From Porpolomopsis calyptriformis (taxonomy: Eukaryota; Basidiomycota; Agaricomycetes; Agaricales; Hygrophoraceae): 64,000 nt of DNA. The notes below the pieces were generated by a model. It saw nothing but the letters and a program-made list of their open reading frames with translations. It was not told where the DNA came from and did not search any database. The DNA is taken from assembly GCA_951640195.1 (NCBI GenBank), contig OX621169.1, positions 1,550,001 through 1,614,000 on the forward strand, written 5' to 3'. Below, piece by piece: positions 46,048-58,436 of the stretch (positions are counted from its first letter, which is position 1; the number at the start of each line of letters is the position of its first letter). Both the position numbers and the translations under genes were made by a program.

Positions 46048-47289
46048 ATGTTCGCAAGTGTTGAAAGTCAGAATCGTCGCATCCCGACGCTCGTTCAGTG
46101 CTGCCAGCGTGGTGAGGCCTTAGTCCAACCCCGCCAGAATTGAGCACACCACTCATCCTTTCCGTAAAATAGTCGCTTCCACTCAGACTGACTGTGCGTG
46201 ATACATGTACTTTGAAACTTGTTTCTCATTTGACTTCTACAGCTATAACCAGTTTCGGCCAAGAGCTACGTTATGAACTAGTAAAACCTATCTTGGAACG
46301 ATGCTCCGCGGAGACTCTCCTTAGGTTAGAAGAGGCTTCTCCAGTGTGTCCTTCGGTTTCGGTGTATTGTTGACCTCATTAATATTTACAATATCAGCAT
46401 CTCAAACCCCACACACAAGGCATGTACCACCTCGTCTCTGTGAATCCAAAAATTGATAATAATCTTCAAGGGATATGGAAGGATCTCTGTTTCCGCTTCC
46501 ACCCTTTATTGGCTGAACGATGTTGTATTGAGGAACCCGAATCATGGAGGAGTCAATTCTTTGTAAGTGTAATGTGGTCTTTTCACGCACTAGTTGGCTT
46601 AAAAAGCGCAGCATCTTCGGGAAATGGAAGCGCGAAAACTAGAAGAATTAGGAACTCGTCTGCGAAACAAAAGACTCAAAGCCGACGGGGAAAAGAAAGA
46701 GCGGGAAATTAAATTAACAGCGATTATTCCAAGCCAGCGTCGGCGAAAGACATGTGAGCCCGAATATTCTGATCCTTGCATGACAGTGCCGGTGTTGATT
46801 CCGACCGTAGGGTCAGCGAACTCGCAACCCATGACTCTATTCCAGAAGACTCGGTTAGAAGCCTCCAAGATTCAAAAAACCGTGTTTACTCCCAAAATGA
46901 TTCCTCCCATGGCGAACGGGAAGGCTTATCGCGTCCTGCACAACACACTTAGCGCCAAATTGCCACCAGTGCCCCCTTCTGCGTCCTCTAGCCGGGTAAC
47001 GGTGCGCCGGATACAGAATTACCCCACCTCGTCACCCCCACCGCCGACTGTGTCCTCCACTCCCCCTCAACCGGGAACAGTCTTGCCAATGATATCTACT
47101 GACGTCCCTGAAATCGAAAATTTCGAAGATCTGCCACCGAAAACTCGTCCACAGAAACCGGCAAAGAAGGATCCGATGGCCGTTCTTTTCATACCCAAGC
47201 GCCGCGCCCACTCACAGCTTCCTAGCGAGCGTATTTCACCGAGAACGCCTCCTTCGTCTCCCACCAGCGTTGTTCCACTACGTTCATAA
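46048..47289 (+). CDS. ELA1: Elongin A-like RNA polymerase II factor
   Basis: Elongin A / Ela1 type protein, an F-box-like subunit of a transcription-elongation or Pol II ubiquitin-ligase complex. Exons start MFASVESQNRRIPTLVQCCQR, then ITSFGQELRYELVKPILERC with CSAETLLRLEEASP (BC-box/F-box region), then IWKDLCFRFHPLLAERC and PESWRSQFFREMEARKLEEL with a basic coiled coil, and a long Pro/Ser-rich tail to TAA at 47289. The conserved block spans only residues ~10-150, as usual for fungal elongin A. Two CACGTG motifs (45967-45972, 46001-46006) sit 40-80 bp upstream of the start. Confidence 0.75.
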
Positions 47290-47781
47290 ACTCAATCCCG
47301 TTTCCGGAAATTTGTTTTATATATCGAGGACAGCTTTGTAGCGTTAGAATGGCCCTTCTCACAATGGGCATATAGAGCAGTGTATCACGACAGTTACAAT
47401 ATACATCTAGCTGTAGAACGACCATCAGCAAAGTGCAATAATAGGTCAGCACTGATATTGGGGACAATATCAGTATTCCATGACTGCCTAACGAGGATCA
47501 GAAGATGGGCTAGGAAAAACTATAGGTTACGAGAATAGACGTCCATGCCTGTAAAATCAAGGATAATGAGACGACCATCCCATGTGCCAAATGCTTGATT
47601 CAGGACCCGGGAATAGGATTTGAGCCCTCTCGCACTAATCTCGGAAAGACGTGATGTCCAACAAGTACAATTGATCCACGACAACGGAGCTATTGGAAGT
47701 GCGATAGGTTAAATTCCTACTGAACAAACGGTCAGTCAACGATCAGGGTCCAAAGAAAAGGTGGGGTGTACAGCGGAACCG
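47290..47781. other. Spacer with a small NLR relic
   Basis: About 490 bp between elongin A and the Cwf18 gene (convergent). Apart from the short NLR fragment at 47536-47600 I see no gene or repeat. Confidence 0.45.
47536..47600 (-). pseudogene. Short relic of the NACHT-WD40 receptor C-terminus
   Basis: About 65 bp whose minus-strand translation AFGTWDGRLIILDFTGMDVY matches the C-terminal VFGTRDGRVIILDFTDMEIY of the NLR gene, and whose DNA aligns over most of its length with about 4140-4200 (for example CGACCATCCC and ATGTGCCAAA/GTGTGCCAAA). Nothing else of the gene is visible around it, so it is a small orphan fragment. Confidence 0.7.
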
Positions 47782-48427
47782 TCAGTCATCCTCGTCAGAC
47801 AATGCCTCAGCATCATCCTGAGCTTTGCCCTCTGCTCTCATTGCACCCACTATATCGTCTGATTCCCCCTTCTGAGCAGCGAGACGCTGTCCTACGAGAG
47901 AGAAAATACAGCCACGATCTCTGTTTTGGGAGGAGAATCACGAACTGATCAGCGTATGTATAGCTTCCTGTGTTTTTCTTTCCAGCTTCGAGAGCTTCTT
48001 TTCCATCTCGCGCTTCAAGTCCCAATTCGGGCGTTTGGGGGCAATGTTGAAGACATCCTTATGACCAACGAAGTTGGTTAACACTACGAACATTGGCGTG
48101 ACTCATCCAGTGCCTACATACCAGTTCCTGGGCTCTCCGTTTTTCATCGTCTGTGATGATTTGTTGGGCCAAACCTTCAACGTTATTTTCCACGGTGTCA
48201 TCTGTATTAACATGCTCAGACCGTGCGTGCCTTCGGAGAGTACGAGATTCGGGGTCGAAGTTGCGGTTCTTGATTATCAATTCCACTTCATTTTCACTGC
48301 AAGGTTGAGTCCAAATGGAAATCCTTTCAAAGGTTGAAACATACCCGTTATGATTCTCTCCAGCTTTCCGCTTCCTCAGGGCCAAGAGACGTGCTTTCCG
48401 TGCTTCAGAAGCCTCTGCGAGAGACAT
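47782..48427 (-). CDS. cwf18: Spliceosome-associated protein Cwf18/CCDC12
   Basis: Small protein of the Prp19/NTC-related active spliceosome. Start MSLAEASEARKARLLALRKR at 48427. Then across an intron comes ELIIKNRNFDPESRTLRRH, VENNVEGLAQQIITDDEKRR, then VFNIAPKRPNWDLKREMEKK and coiled coil KLERKTQEAIHTLI, and a last exon RQRLAAQKGESDDIVGAMRA ending in an acidic ALSDEDD with TGA at 47784-47782. Each piece is typical of CCDC12/Cwf18. Exons and three introns join in frame. It forms a head-to-head pair with GUF1 with 67 bp between start codons. Confidence 0.9.
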
Positions 48428-48494
48428 CCTTTATTTAGAATCCAGTCACTGATCGAGATGGGGCTTGCTGACTAATCATACTTTTTGGTCTTTC

Positions 48495-51465
48495 ATGCGA
48501 CGTTGGCGAACTGCTTGCCTCCGAATACTTGAAGAATCCCAGAAAACGAAACACCCGGCTCAGAGATATCTCAATACACGCTCTTCCAATGTCCAAAAAT
48601 TTCCGCGTATGGAGGACTTCTCCTGCGATGTAATTCGGTGCGTGCGTGAGGCGTACTTATATGGCTCACTGGGAATTCCGGTCCTTGACCTGTTGTCAGG
48701 AATTTTTCTATCATAGCCCACATTGGTCAGTGTCTAATAACATTTCACGCGTTCCGCTTTAAAGGCTTGTACTTTAGACCATGGTAAATCGACCCTTGCC
48801 GACCGGTGCGTTTTCATTTTAGTTGTTTTTGTGCCCAGAATTTGACGGCAGACCATAGGTTACTAGAGGTTTGCGACCTTCCTTTTCAGCGTCTCCTTCC
48901 TTTTTCAGTTCTTATAGCTCACAGGCACCATTAGCAAGACACAAACTGGTAAGAACGAGCAGGTTCTAGACAAACTGAAAGTGGAAAGAGAACGCGGAAT
49001 CACCGGTTGGTTTACTATTATTATCTATCTGCTAGGGCCTTGAAATTTCTCATGAGCGTAAAAGTAAAAGCTCAAACGGCTAGGTAAGCATCGGTACATT
49101 CAATTCTTATTTCTACTTGACATATTCTAATTCCATTTCAGTATGATGCATTCTTTCCACGGAAAACAGCACCTACTCAACCTAATCGACACACCCGTGC
49201 GCTTGTTAATCTTTCAATCTTACCAATTTGAGTCTAACATATACTTCAGGGACATGTCGATTTCGCGTGGGAGGTTTCACGCTCTTTGGCAGCTTGCCAA
49301 GGTGCCCTCCTCCTCGTCGATGCCAGCCAGGGTATTCAAGCACAGTCTATATCTGTCTTTCACATTGCGAAAGAAAGACAACTCACAATTATACCCGTCC
49401 TCAATAAGGTTTGCCTTCTCTACATGAATGAATCAATGCCCACGGTCTCAGCCATATGCGATATCAGATTGACTTGCCTGCTGCTCAGCCTAATCGGATA
49501 GCAGCACAGATTCGGTCCACATTTGGTATTGATCCTGCTGATGTGATCTATATATCTGCGAAAACAGGGGCGGGGGTTGAAGCTGTATTAGAGGCGATAG
49601 TGGAACGGATACCTCCTCCATCCGGGAAAGTGAATGCCCCATTGAAGGCGTTTTTATTCGACTCCTCGTGAGTTGAGGCCGTTTAATAATTGTATTGTGA
49701 CACTTATTTGTTCGTTTGTCAAGATATGACCGTTTCAGAGGGGTGATCTCGTTAATCAATATTCAAGAGGGGGTTCTTCGGAAAGGTAAACCATTCCACA
49801 AACGTGTTTATTACACTTGACATTGCCCGCTCCACAGGCGACAAAATTGTATCCTGTTTGACTCGTAAAAGATACGAAATTACCGAGTTGGGGATCATGT
49901 ATCCTGAAGAGGTCCCCACGACAAGCCTACAAGCAGGGCAGGTCGGTTACATAGCCTGTAACATGAGGGAGTTGTCGGAAGGTGAGGCGGTGCGCAAGTC
50001 ATATCTAGATGTTTGACCATTATGGGTATATTACAGCCCACATTGGGGATACTCTCCATCGCATTGGAGAACCTGTTGATCCCATGCCTGGTTTTAAACC
50101 TGCGAAGGCCATGGTTCGCTTATTAACATGACATTCAGCATCTTCTCTCAGATATCTGTCCTCAGGTTTATGCTGGTATCTTCCCTATTGATAATAACGA
50201 TTTCGTTAAATTGCAAGAATCTATCAGAAGGGTGAGTGACCTTCTAGTTTGATGTCGATAGCTGATGCAGCTGGAATTTGCCAGCTTTCTTTGACCGATC
50301 GTAGTGTCACTATACAACCAGAATCGTCTGCAGCACTGGGCCAAGGTTGTCGTCTTGGCTTCCTAGGAACGTTGCACATGGACGTATTCCGACAGCGCCT
50401 TGAGGATGAGTATGATGCCAATGTGATTATCACGGCGCCATCGGTACCATATAAAGGTCAGAATTAGGCAACTCAGTGGTTATTTTCTGACACTGTCTGC
50501 AGTGGTGTACAAGGACAGAGAAGTGTTTGTTAGCAATCCTACAGAATTTCCAGAAGTTACAGATTCGGCTTCCAAAGTGAAGGAAATTCAAGAACCCATT
50601 GTCAAGGCCTCAATCATAGTCCCTCAAGGTGATGACAATATTTTAACTGGCAATGACCTAAGCGTAAACACTGGCTTTGCAGAATATCTTGGAGAAATGA
50701 TGGACCTGTGCTTTTCTCGTCGAGCGGAAGACGTAGATCACCGTTATCTCGACTCCGATGATAGCTCTTCCTCACGTGTCATCTTGACATGTATCCTTCC
50801 TCTGTGTGAGATTGTAACCGATTTTTTTGATCAATTAAAAGGCCGTAGTTCTGGCTTTGCAAGTTTCGAGTGCGTGCTTTCAGCTAAATGTTCTGATTGA
50901 AATCTAATGTCATCATACAGTTACGAGGATGCAGGATACAAGAAGGGCGATTTAGCTAAGGTGCGGACAATATCGTCAGTTAATTGAGTGCGGATTAGAG
51001 ACAATCCCTTTAAAGATGATTTTCCTGCTTAACTCTAAGCCTGTCGACGCTCTAGCATTGATTGTCCATCGGTCAAATCAAGATTCAGTTGGGAGGGCTT
51101 GGGTCAAGAAACTTCGTAAGCAGGTTCACCATCGCGTTCCTCGTTCAGATAGATTGTTCCTCTACAGATAAAGTCATCCCTCGACAGTTGTTCGAAGTGC
51201 CTATACAAGCCGTCATCGGCCGCAAGGTGATTGCGCGAGAAAACCTTTCAGCTCTGCGTGCCGATGTTACCGCAGGATTGTCTGGTGGTAGGGGATTTTA
51301 TTTGTGCCATGCGACTGCTGAGCATAATTTTGCCGTCCGCTTATAGGTCACTATGAGCGGAAGTTGAAGCATCTTGAAAACCAGAAGGAGGGGAAACGGA
51401 AAATGAAAAAAATAGGCAGCGTTAACCTTCCGCAGGAGGCGTTTTTCGAAATATTGCGGAAATAA
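48495..51465 (+). CDS. GUF1: Mitochondrial translation factor GUF1 (LepA/EF4)
   Basis: Ribosome-bound GTPase that back-translocates or remodels stalled mitoribosomes. The Arg-rich N-terminus ([12 protein letters not shown]) suits mitochondrial import. Splicing at 48650ish joins DVI to [19 protein letters not shown] (G1 P-loop). A 10-nt exon (48859-48868) adds the codons of LLE before [15 protein letters not shown]. Further: [13 protein letters not shown] (G3), NKIDLP (G4), then [16 protein letters not shown], and LepA-specific C-terminal blocks ([31 protein letters not shown]) to the basic end, TAA 51465. Many introns. The order matches GUF1 throughout. A few exon borders between 49080 and 49270 are my reading only. 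Confidence 0.92.
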
Positions 51466-51708
51466 ACTGGTATCATTCCAGAATTTCTGTTCAATGTCGA
51501 GGGCGGAAACGCAACAGCGGAAGAGGGAGGATTCTGTCTCAAAATACATAATCCTCATCGTCATATGTTTCTTTGATGAGCCTGCTAAAATAGTTGGTTA
51601 TGAACCAAAGGTGTGCAGGCTGTACGCACCGATAGACAGAAGAGGGCGGGTGGTCTCCGCTAATCGTTCGAAATTAGTGTGCAGATTATTAGGATAATGA
51701 CAATCCAC

Positions 51709-52955
51709 CTACTCGTTCGTTATGAATACGTCGATGAATTCGGGGCGAACATAGTCGTAATATGGATTGATGACATCCACCGTTTCTACTAGTTGACCTT
51801 CCTCGAAGCCAATCACATCGCTTGGGTCTCCAAAGTCGAGAGCACCGTATTCGTGATACACATTCCAGAGTGGCGTGAATTTAAATTGTCCTGCGCAAAC
51901 GACGACGGGAGTGCTGTGTGCCTGCGCTGCTGTTGCAGCGAGCAATGAGCCGGTGACGGCAAACATGCCACCATTGGCAAGAATTGCATGTGTACCCAAG
52001 ATTACTTTGTTGACGCGAGACATGAGGGCATATATTGAAGAGTCAGGGACGAGAAAGGTTGAAATGCCTGCGGACGACAGAGACTTGGCCATCTCGTGGC
52101 CGCCATAGCTGCAAATGGTGATATTCAGGAAAGAATGCGCCAAGTCAAATGATAGACGAACGAAGGCCCGGTTTCTGCCACGATGACAGTGAAGTTTCGG
52201 TAATGTGCTGCGGACTTGAGAAATGATTCAACAGTCCTAGACTTTCCCATGGTTAAAATGATTTCGCTTCGGCGATGGTTAGCCCGGACAATCGAGGAAG
52301 GTTCTCCAACGGATACTCACTCCGAGTGAATATGATCTTTCGCATTTTTTGATACGCTATCATAGACGGTTTCCAATTCATCCAGAACGTCTTGAATTGC
52401 CTCCATAAGCACGGGTTTCAAGCCCTTCGCGAAGGAGTCTGGATCATTAGGATCGTTCTCTTTCAAAGTCGGCTTGTTTTCGGACTTCAATGTGGCATTG
52501 TTTTTCCGCGGTTGGCCTTGGAGAACAAACTTAGAAATGGAGTAAACGGTCGGCGAAGGTGTTCCAATCGTTGCTGTATGATATTCCTCGCGGATATGAT
52601 GCAACACCTTCCGAACAGTGTTTCCGACGCTATATTCTATTGGAAATGAGATATTATAGACACTGTACATGAAGAATTGAACCTTTGGGTTGAGCTTCTA
52701 CGAGTCTTCGTCCAACTTGTCGGATGACCTCTACCAGTTGTTCAATGTTTGAAAAGCGAGCCTTGGATACGACTTGACGCAGTACGAGAACTGTTTCTAG
52801 AGCGGTAGCTCGCGATCCAACCACTTGTCTACACGGAATTCGAACTGAATAGCCGGGTAGCCGAAGACACGGGATGGCACTCACCGTCTTCTCAGCTTAG
52901 AAACCAGATTCTCGACGAAGCGCTGACTTGCGACGTTGTGGATATCAGGCGCCAT
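51709..52955 (-). CDS. GCD7: Translation initiation factor eIF2B beta subunit
   Basis: Regulatory subunit of the eIF2 guanine-nucleotide exchange factor. Starts [20 protein letters not shown] at 52955, with [17 protein letters not shown], then [16 protein letters not shown], a variable insert, [17 protein letters not shown], and after introns [27 protein letters not shown], then [20 protein letters not shown] and [16 protein letters not shown] and the C-terminal [15 protein letters not shown]. The Rossmann-like alpha/beta/delta fold of the family is complete. Length fits. Introns include one just after [11 protein letters not shown] region. Confidence 0.92.
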
Positions 52956-53079
52956 GGTGCAGTTTCAAGAGACGAGTGTTGTGACAATGATAATTCTCAG
53001 ATCTGACTCGACTCGTGGATCGAGTGTTTTGGTTCAAGTTTACGACTTCCAAATCAAGCTATAATAGTGCTAGATAGTG

Positions 53080-55756
53080 CTAGCCAATGTGCCAATCAAG
53101 AATATTGGCCCATTTCCCCGGGAGGAGTTGAGATATCTGCTCAACGTCTTTGTCGCCTCGACCAGATAAACACTACGATTGCATGTCAAATCCCACGTGA
53201 GTTGGACGAAAACGCTGAAATACGTACGATGACCATATCTGACTCTTTGGACAAAGTTTTTGCAAGACGCACACCCTCCCAGATGGCATGGGAGGATTCC
53301 AATGCTGTCCTCGCTCTTAGTCGCAGATACTATGTGGCGTTATCTTGACACGTACCTGGTATAATGCCCTCGAGCTGGGTGCACAAACGGAAACCTCGGA
53401 GTGCCTCTTCATCTGTAGCCACCACATATTCAGCTCGGCCTGAATCTTTTAACCAGGCGTGTTCCGGCCCCACCCCAGGATAATCTAGACCGGCGCTGAT
53501 CGAATGCGTCTCGATGATCTGACCGGCATCTGACTGAAGAAGGTAGGTTCGAGAGCCGTGAAGGACGCCTGGTTTGCCCATCGAGAGTGTCGCACTGTGT
53601 CGATTCCCATCAGTTCCTGCGCACTGTGTCAGGAGGAGATAGAGATTGTTATCATCAGCACAATGCGTACCTTCCCCACCAGCCTCGACACCAATCAAGC
53701 GAACGTTTCGGTCGCCGATGAAATCGAAGAAAGAACCGATGGCATTGCTCCCTCCTCCGACGCATGCAACTATGACGTCCGGCAATTTGCCTCTTAAGTC
53801 TTGCAGCTGAGATTTGATTTCTTTCCCGATGACTCGCTGGAAATCGCGCACAATGGTGGGGAACGGGTGGGGCCCAATTGCCGAGCCAACCAAGTAATGA
53901 GTGGTAGAGAGGTTAGTCACCCAATCGCGCATGGCCTCGTTCACCGCGTCCTTTAGAGTACAGGAACCAGAGTTGACGGGAATAACCTGACGACTATTCA
54001 GTTTGAGGGAGAAGAAGTCGAGAGGTTGCGCACACCTTGGCCCCTAGCATCTCTATTCGGAATACATTCAATGCCTGGCGTCGTACATCTTCCGAACCCA
54101 TGTAGATAACGCATTCCAGCCCAAAGCGAGCACAAACAGTGGCAGTTGCGACACCATGTTGACCTGCGCCTGTCTCTGCGATGATGCGTGTCTTTCCTAT
54201 CCGCTTGGCTAACAAGATCTGTGCCCACCGTCTATTAACGTAGAGAGACTGAGATATTATGCACAGACCTGACCAATGGCGTTATTGATCTTATGGGATC
54301 CGGTATGATTTCTGAAGAACTATCACTTTGATGTAAATTCGGGAGATATTCAAGAAAACGTACAGATCTTCCCGTTTCAGCCAGATTTTAGCACCCCCAC
54401 TATGAGCGGTGAGTTTTTCTGCCAGGTACATTTTAGAAGGCCGGTTCATATACCCAAAATAGCTCTCGAATTCTTTCCAAAATTCCGGATCGTTCACTGC
54501 GGACTTGTGGGCTTCCTCTAATTCGACGAGACAATCAAAGAGGGCTTCCGGAACATATTGACCCCCGAATTGTCCAAACCGAGGAGGCAACACAATGGGT
54601 CCTGGTGAGACACATTCTACAGCAGCACTGTCATGGTTCGTGAGGCTAGTGGATAACACTCTTTCTGATGTGGGCCGAAGAGATTCGGGTCGAGAGGTTT
54701 CCTGTTTCAAGCTGAGGTCTCGGCAATATGCCTCGACGCGGCTCGCAACTTGGCCCCGGGGAGCATCCATCGTGATGGTGACCAGGCGACTTCCAACAAC
54801 AACACCATCAGCACCAGCATTCGCGACAAAGTTGAATTGGTCGCGCGTGGCTACCCCAAAACCTACGGCTAAGGGTACATTTGCGTATTGGCGAACACGA
54901 GATATTATATCAGGAAGAGTGGTATTAATCGCGACTTTGTCTGATGACCCTGTCGTGCCCATCTGCAGCATTGTCAGCATTTGCGAAGTTCATCGTATCT
55001 GGTGACGGTTACCTTCGACACAATATAGATGAATGTGTCCGCAATTGACGCCAGGAACTTAACTCGAGGCAAAGACGTCGATGGGGCGACCAGGGGAATA
55101 AAAGAAAGGCTGTCGGTGGTTTTGAGTTGAACAAAAGTCCACATACGATTGCGAAACATACTTTGCCTTAGCACACTTCACCCGAAAGGTAACAGCTTCC
55201 TCCGGTGGGAGGTCGACAATAATAAATCCGTTCGCTCCCGATCCACTGGCATCTTGTATGGCTCCTTCTTCCCCGTAAGCAAGCAGGGGGTTGTAATAGC
55301 CTAGAAGCACGGTTGGAAAGGAAACCCCGGAAACCTTAGAATGACGTACCCATTAGCAGAACAGGGGCGGTGAGGCCCTTGCCACGAGCCTCACGAAGCA
55401 TCCGAAGGATAGTTGGATAATCAATGTTATTTTTTAGGGCGATCTATCCAGCATGAGCGAAGAGAACATACATGATCATAAATAGGACTAACAGTATTTG
55501 ATTCCTGAATCGCAGGTCCATCTGCAACTGGATCGGAGAATGGTATGCCGAGTTCAATGATATCAGCACCACCACGTTGCATAGCCAGCAAGATTGGCAC
55601 AGTGTCATCGGCGGTGGGATAACCTGCAGTAATGAATGTCACCAAAGCAGTCGCACCCTACAGTACAAACTAAACGCTTGGGTGGTTTTAGGGTTGAATA
55701 TGCCTGAATCGCACCTCTTTCTTTTTGACCGCAAAAGTGTCTTTCAGTGCGTCCAT
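53080..55756 (-). CDS. TRP5: Bifunctional tryptophan synthase (alpha-beta fusion)
   Basis: Last two steps of tryptophan synthesis in one fungal polypeptide. The alpha half starts [15 protein letters not shown] at 55756, with [50 protein letters not shown] and [13 protein letters not shown] linker leads to the beta half [28 protein letters not shown], then [14 protein letters not shown] (PLP lysine), [13 protein letters not shown], and [10 protein letters not shown]. The true C-terminus [14 protein letters not shown] ends with TAG at 53082-53080, reached by splicing near 53350 and 53215. About nine introns. Its start is 87 bp from the asparaginase start, divergent. All catalytic motifs intact. 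Confidence 0.95.
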
Positions 55757-55843
55757 GGTGGTTTGGATGAAAGTGGATTTTACCTCGAAAGTTGCCGGCT
55801 CCGTGATCTGTTTACCATATTCACCCGGCGAGTCCAAAACTCG

Positions 55844-58356
55844 ATGGAAGCGCCACAACCATCAGATGAATCGAGGGTGCTCATAATCTACACTGGGGGA
55901 ACGATTGGAATGCTCGTCGGACAGCAAGGTTACGTTCCAGAGCCCTACTTTCTAACGGAAACTCTTCGCAGCCAAACCAGGTTCCATGACCCTTTACAAG
56001 AATCCTTATTCTCCAACTCTCGATCTGTTCAAGGCTTTCGAGAGTGGAGCAGTAGTGGAAGATCCAGTCCTGCGAGCGGGACTCCCAAGTCCACTTCCGT
56101 GCCCCTCCACCCCACTTTGCTCGTGCGGTCGTCGCGTCCCATTGGCATTGCGTCCACACTTTCACCAACAGAGTCGATGCTTCCAACGAACCTACCGGCG
56201 TGTGTCAAAGTCGCAGAAGACGTATACGAAGCACATCTACCCAGCCTGGTGACACCCAGAAGCCACGTCCCTGGCGGCGGCGCAAAGCGTATTCGGTACG
56301 CAGTCCTCGAGGTGCGCGTGATTCTGTTCTGTTCGGCTGTGTCCCGACGTGAAAACTTCAGTGGAATCCTCTTCTGGATAGCAGTAACATGGAAATAGAG
56401 GGTGAATTGACTGTTTTCTCGGTTTTTCTCTACGCGATCCAACGTTTCTGGAACAGATTGGATCCGCATAGCTACTGAGGTTGAGTTAAATTACTCCTTC
56501 GACGCCTTCGTGATTCTTCATGGTACAGATACCATGTGCTACACCTCTAGTGCACTCAGCTTTCTGTTGGAGGACTTGGGAAAGACTGTGGTACACGAGA
56601 ATTATTCACTAATAACATGCCCGTCTCTCACTCGGCCCATCCCAGATTCTAACCGGTGCCCAAATACCCCTATCCCAATTGCGAAACGACGCTGTAGATA
56701 ATCTGATGGGCTCCTTGTCTATCGCCGGACATTACATCATTCCAGGCAAGCCCAATGTCAATGCTGGCTCACTCAATTTGGTCACTGAATCATCGGATCA
56801 GAGTGTTGCTTGTACTTTAACCACACTCTTTTTCGCGGCAATCGGGTATCAAAGACCTCATCCTTCGATTTGAGTGCATTTGACAGCCCTAATTTTCCAC
56901 CCCTGGTCAATGGTACGAATACCAGGCATGGCTGATGGTAAAAAATCACCAATTACCAAATTTCTTTCAGTTGGTATTGACATCGTTGTGAATTGGAATA
57001 ACGTGATCCGACAAACGAATTTGCGACGGTTTAAAGCCCACAAACGTGATCCTCCATGTTTCATATCTTAATGGTTTGCTGATGGGAGCTTCAGGGATGA
57101 GCCCTCATGTTGGTATGCGTGCACTCTTCGGAAGGTTGGCAGGTTGAACCAACGCCTCCTGCATTGCAGCCACCCTCCGTCTCTTCCCAGGCATTACTGC
57201 ACACACAGTCCGTGCCTTTCTGATGCCTCCAATACGTGGTGTCGTTCTCGAAACATTCGGTGCTGGGAATGCTCCACAGCGATCCGATTTGGTGTTGTCC
57301 CTCAAAGAAGCTTGTGATCGAGGTGTCATCATCTTAGCCATCTCGCAGTGTGCCAAAGGGTCGGTGTCAGACTCCTACGAAACTGGGAGAACGCTGATGC
57401 AAGCTGGTGTTGTTCCCGGTGGGGATATGACTCCTGAGGTTTGTTATCGTTAAATCGGTCAAATTCTCTCTTACCATATCTACACACGCCTCAGTGTGCT
57501 CTCGCCAAGCTGAGTTACCTCCTTTCTAAACCAGAACTGTCCACAAAGGAAGTACGGGAACTGGTGGGTATCCCTCTCCGGGGTGAGCTCACAAGTCCTC
57601 CGACGTCAGCTCCGACACAACCTACGATGGACGAGAACCTGGAAAACATACAAGGCCTTCTCGCCCACTTTGTCCGCCTCTCTCGTCCACCCTCACAAAC
57701 GCCGATGATTGTGGTTTCTCGTGATTCCCTTGACGGGGTCACGCAAGACGCAACTGCTCCGTGGACTTGGACAGCGGCAGAAGCAGCATCGACAGAGGCT
57801 ACGTTGTTCCCATTCCTGATCCACCTGTCGGCTGCCAGAGACGACGTGGAGAGCATGAAATTCTCTATTGCCACGGCCACGGGCGCCGGTGCTGGACCTG
57901 GTTCTCCTGAGAGCGGTCGAAGCCATATGAATATCGCCGGTGGGATTGTCAATTGTTTAGAGGCCGGATCCGGTCGCTCTCCACTCCATGTGGCGGCCTT
58001 GAATGGCAGCTCAAGATGTGTGAGCGTTCTCCTTGAGTCGGGTGCACTGGTGCACCTCCGAGACGCTTTGGGGCACACCGCACTGTATTATGCAAGTATA
58101 TATTTTTTCCATCTGTCACGCCCACACCTCCAATGAGATGATTTATTCTCAGGCGGCTCGGCAAGGCCACGAGGGGACCGTTGACGTTCTCGTTCGCGCT
58201 GGCGCGAGTCTTAGCGGTCTTGACCTCGAGGGAGGGTTTGTTTCACTCGCGATGAAAGCAGCTTTGCGTTCTGGCAACAAAGCGTCACTCAGGACGTGGG
58301 CAAAAACGGGGATACCTGTGCCCAAGAGAAAGGACAGCTTTGAGTGCGAGAGTTGA
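55844..58356 (+). CDS. Type-I L-asparaginase with C-terminal ankyrin repeats
   Basis: Hydrolyses asparagine to aspartate. Starts MEAPQPSDESRVLIIYTGGT with the catalytic Thr in YTGGTIGM. Then a variable insert, VILHGTDTMCYTSSALSFLL (second catalytic Thr-Asp), LTGAQIPLSQLRNDAVDN joined across an intron, NVGIDIVVNWNNVIR, VVLETFGAGNAPQ and ISQCAKGSVSDSYETG. After about 400 residues two or three ankyrin repeats follow (RSPLHVAALNGSSRCVSVLL, AARQGHEGTVDVLVRAGASL) to TGA 58356. The asparaginase-ankyrin arrangement is known in eukaryotic type-I enzymes and the human 60-kDa lysophospholipase/asparaginase, so it is not novel. Exon borders around 56850-57150 were not fully resolved. Confidence 0.85.
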
Positions 58357-58436
58357 CGTGATGGACATTAAGAGCAATCCACTGTACAAATAGAGATGGT
58401 GTATATACAAGATTATAAAGGTATAATTCCTGAGAT

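Noticed and set aside
55844..58356. Asparaginase-ankyrin fusion as a novel architecture
   Set aside because: Type-I asparaginases with C-terminal ankyrin repeats are already known in other eukaryotes.
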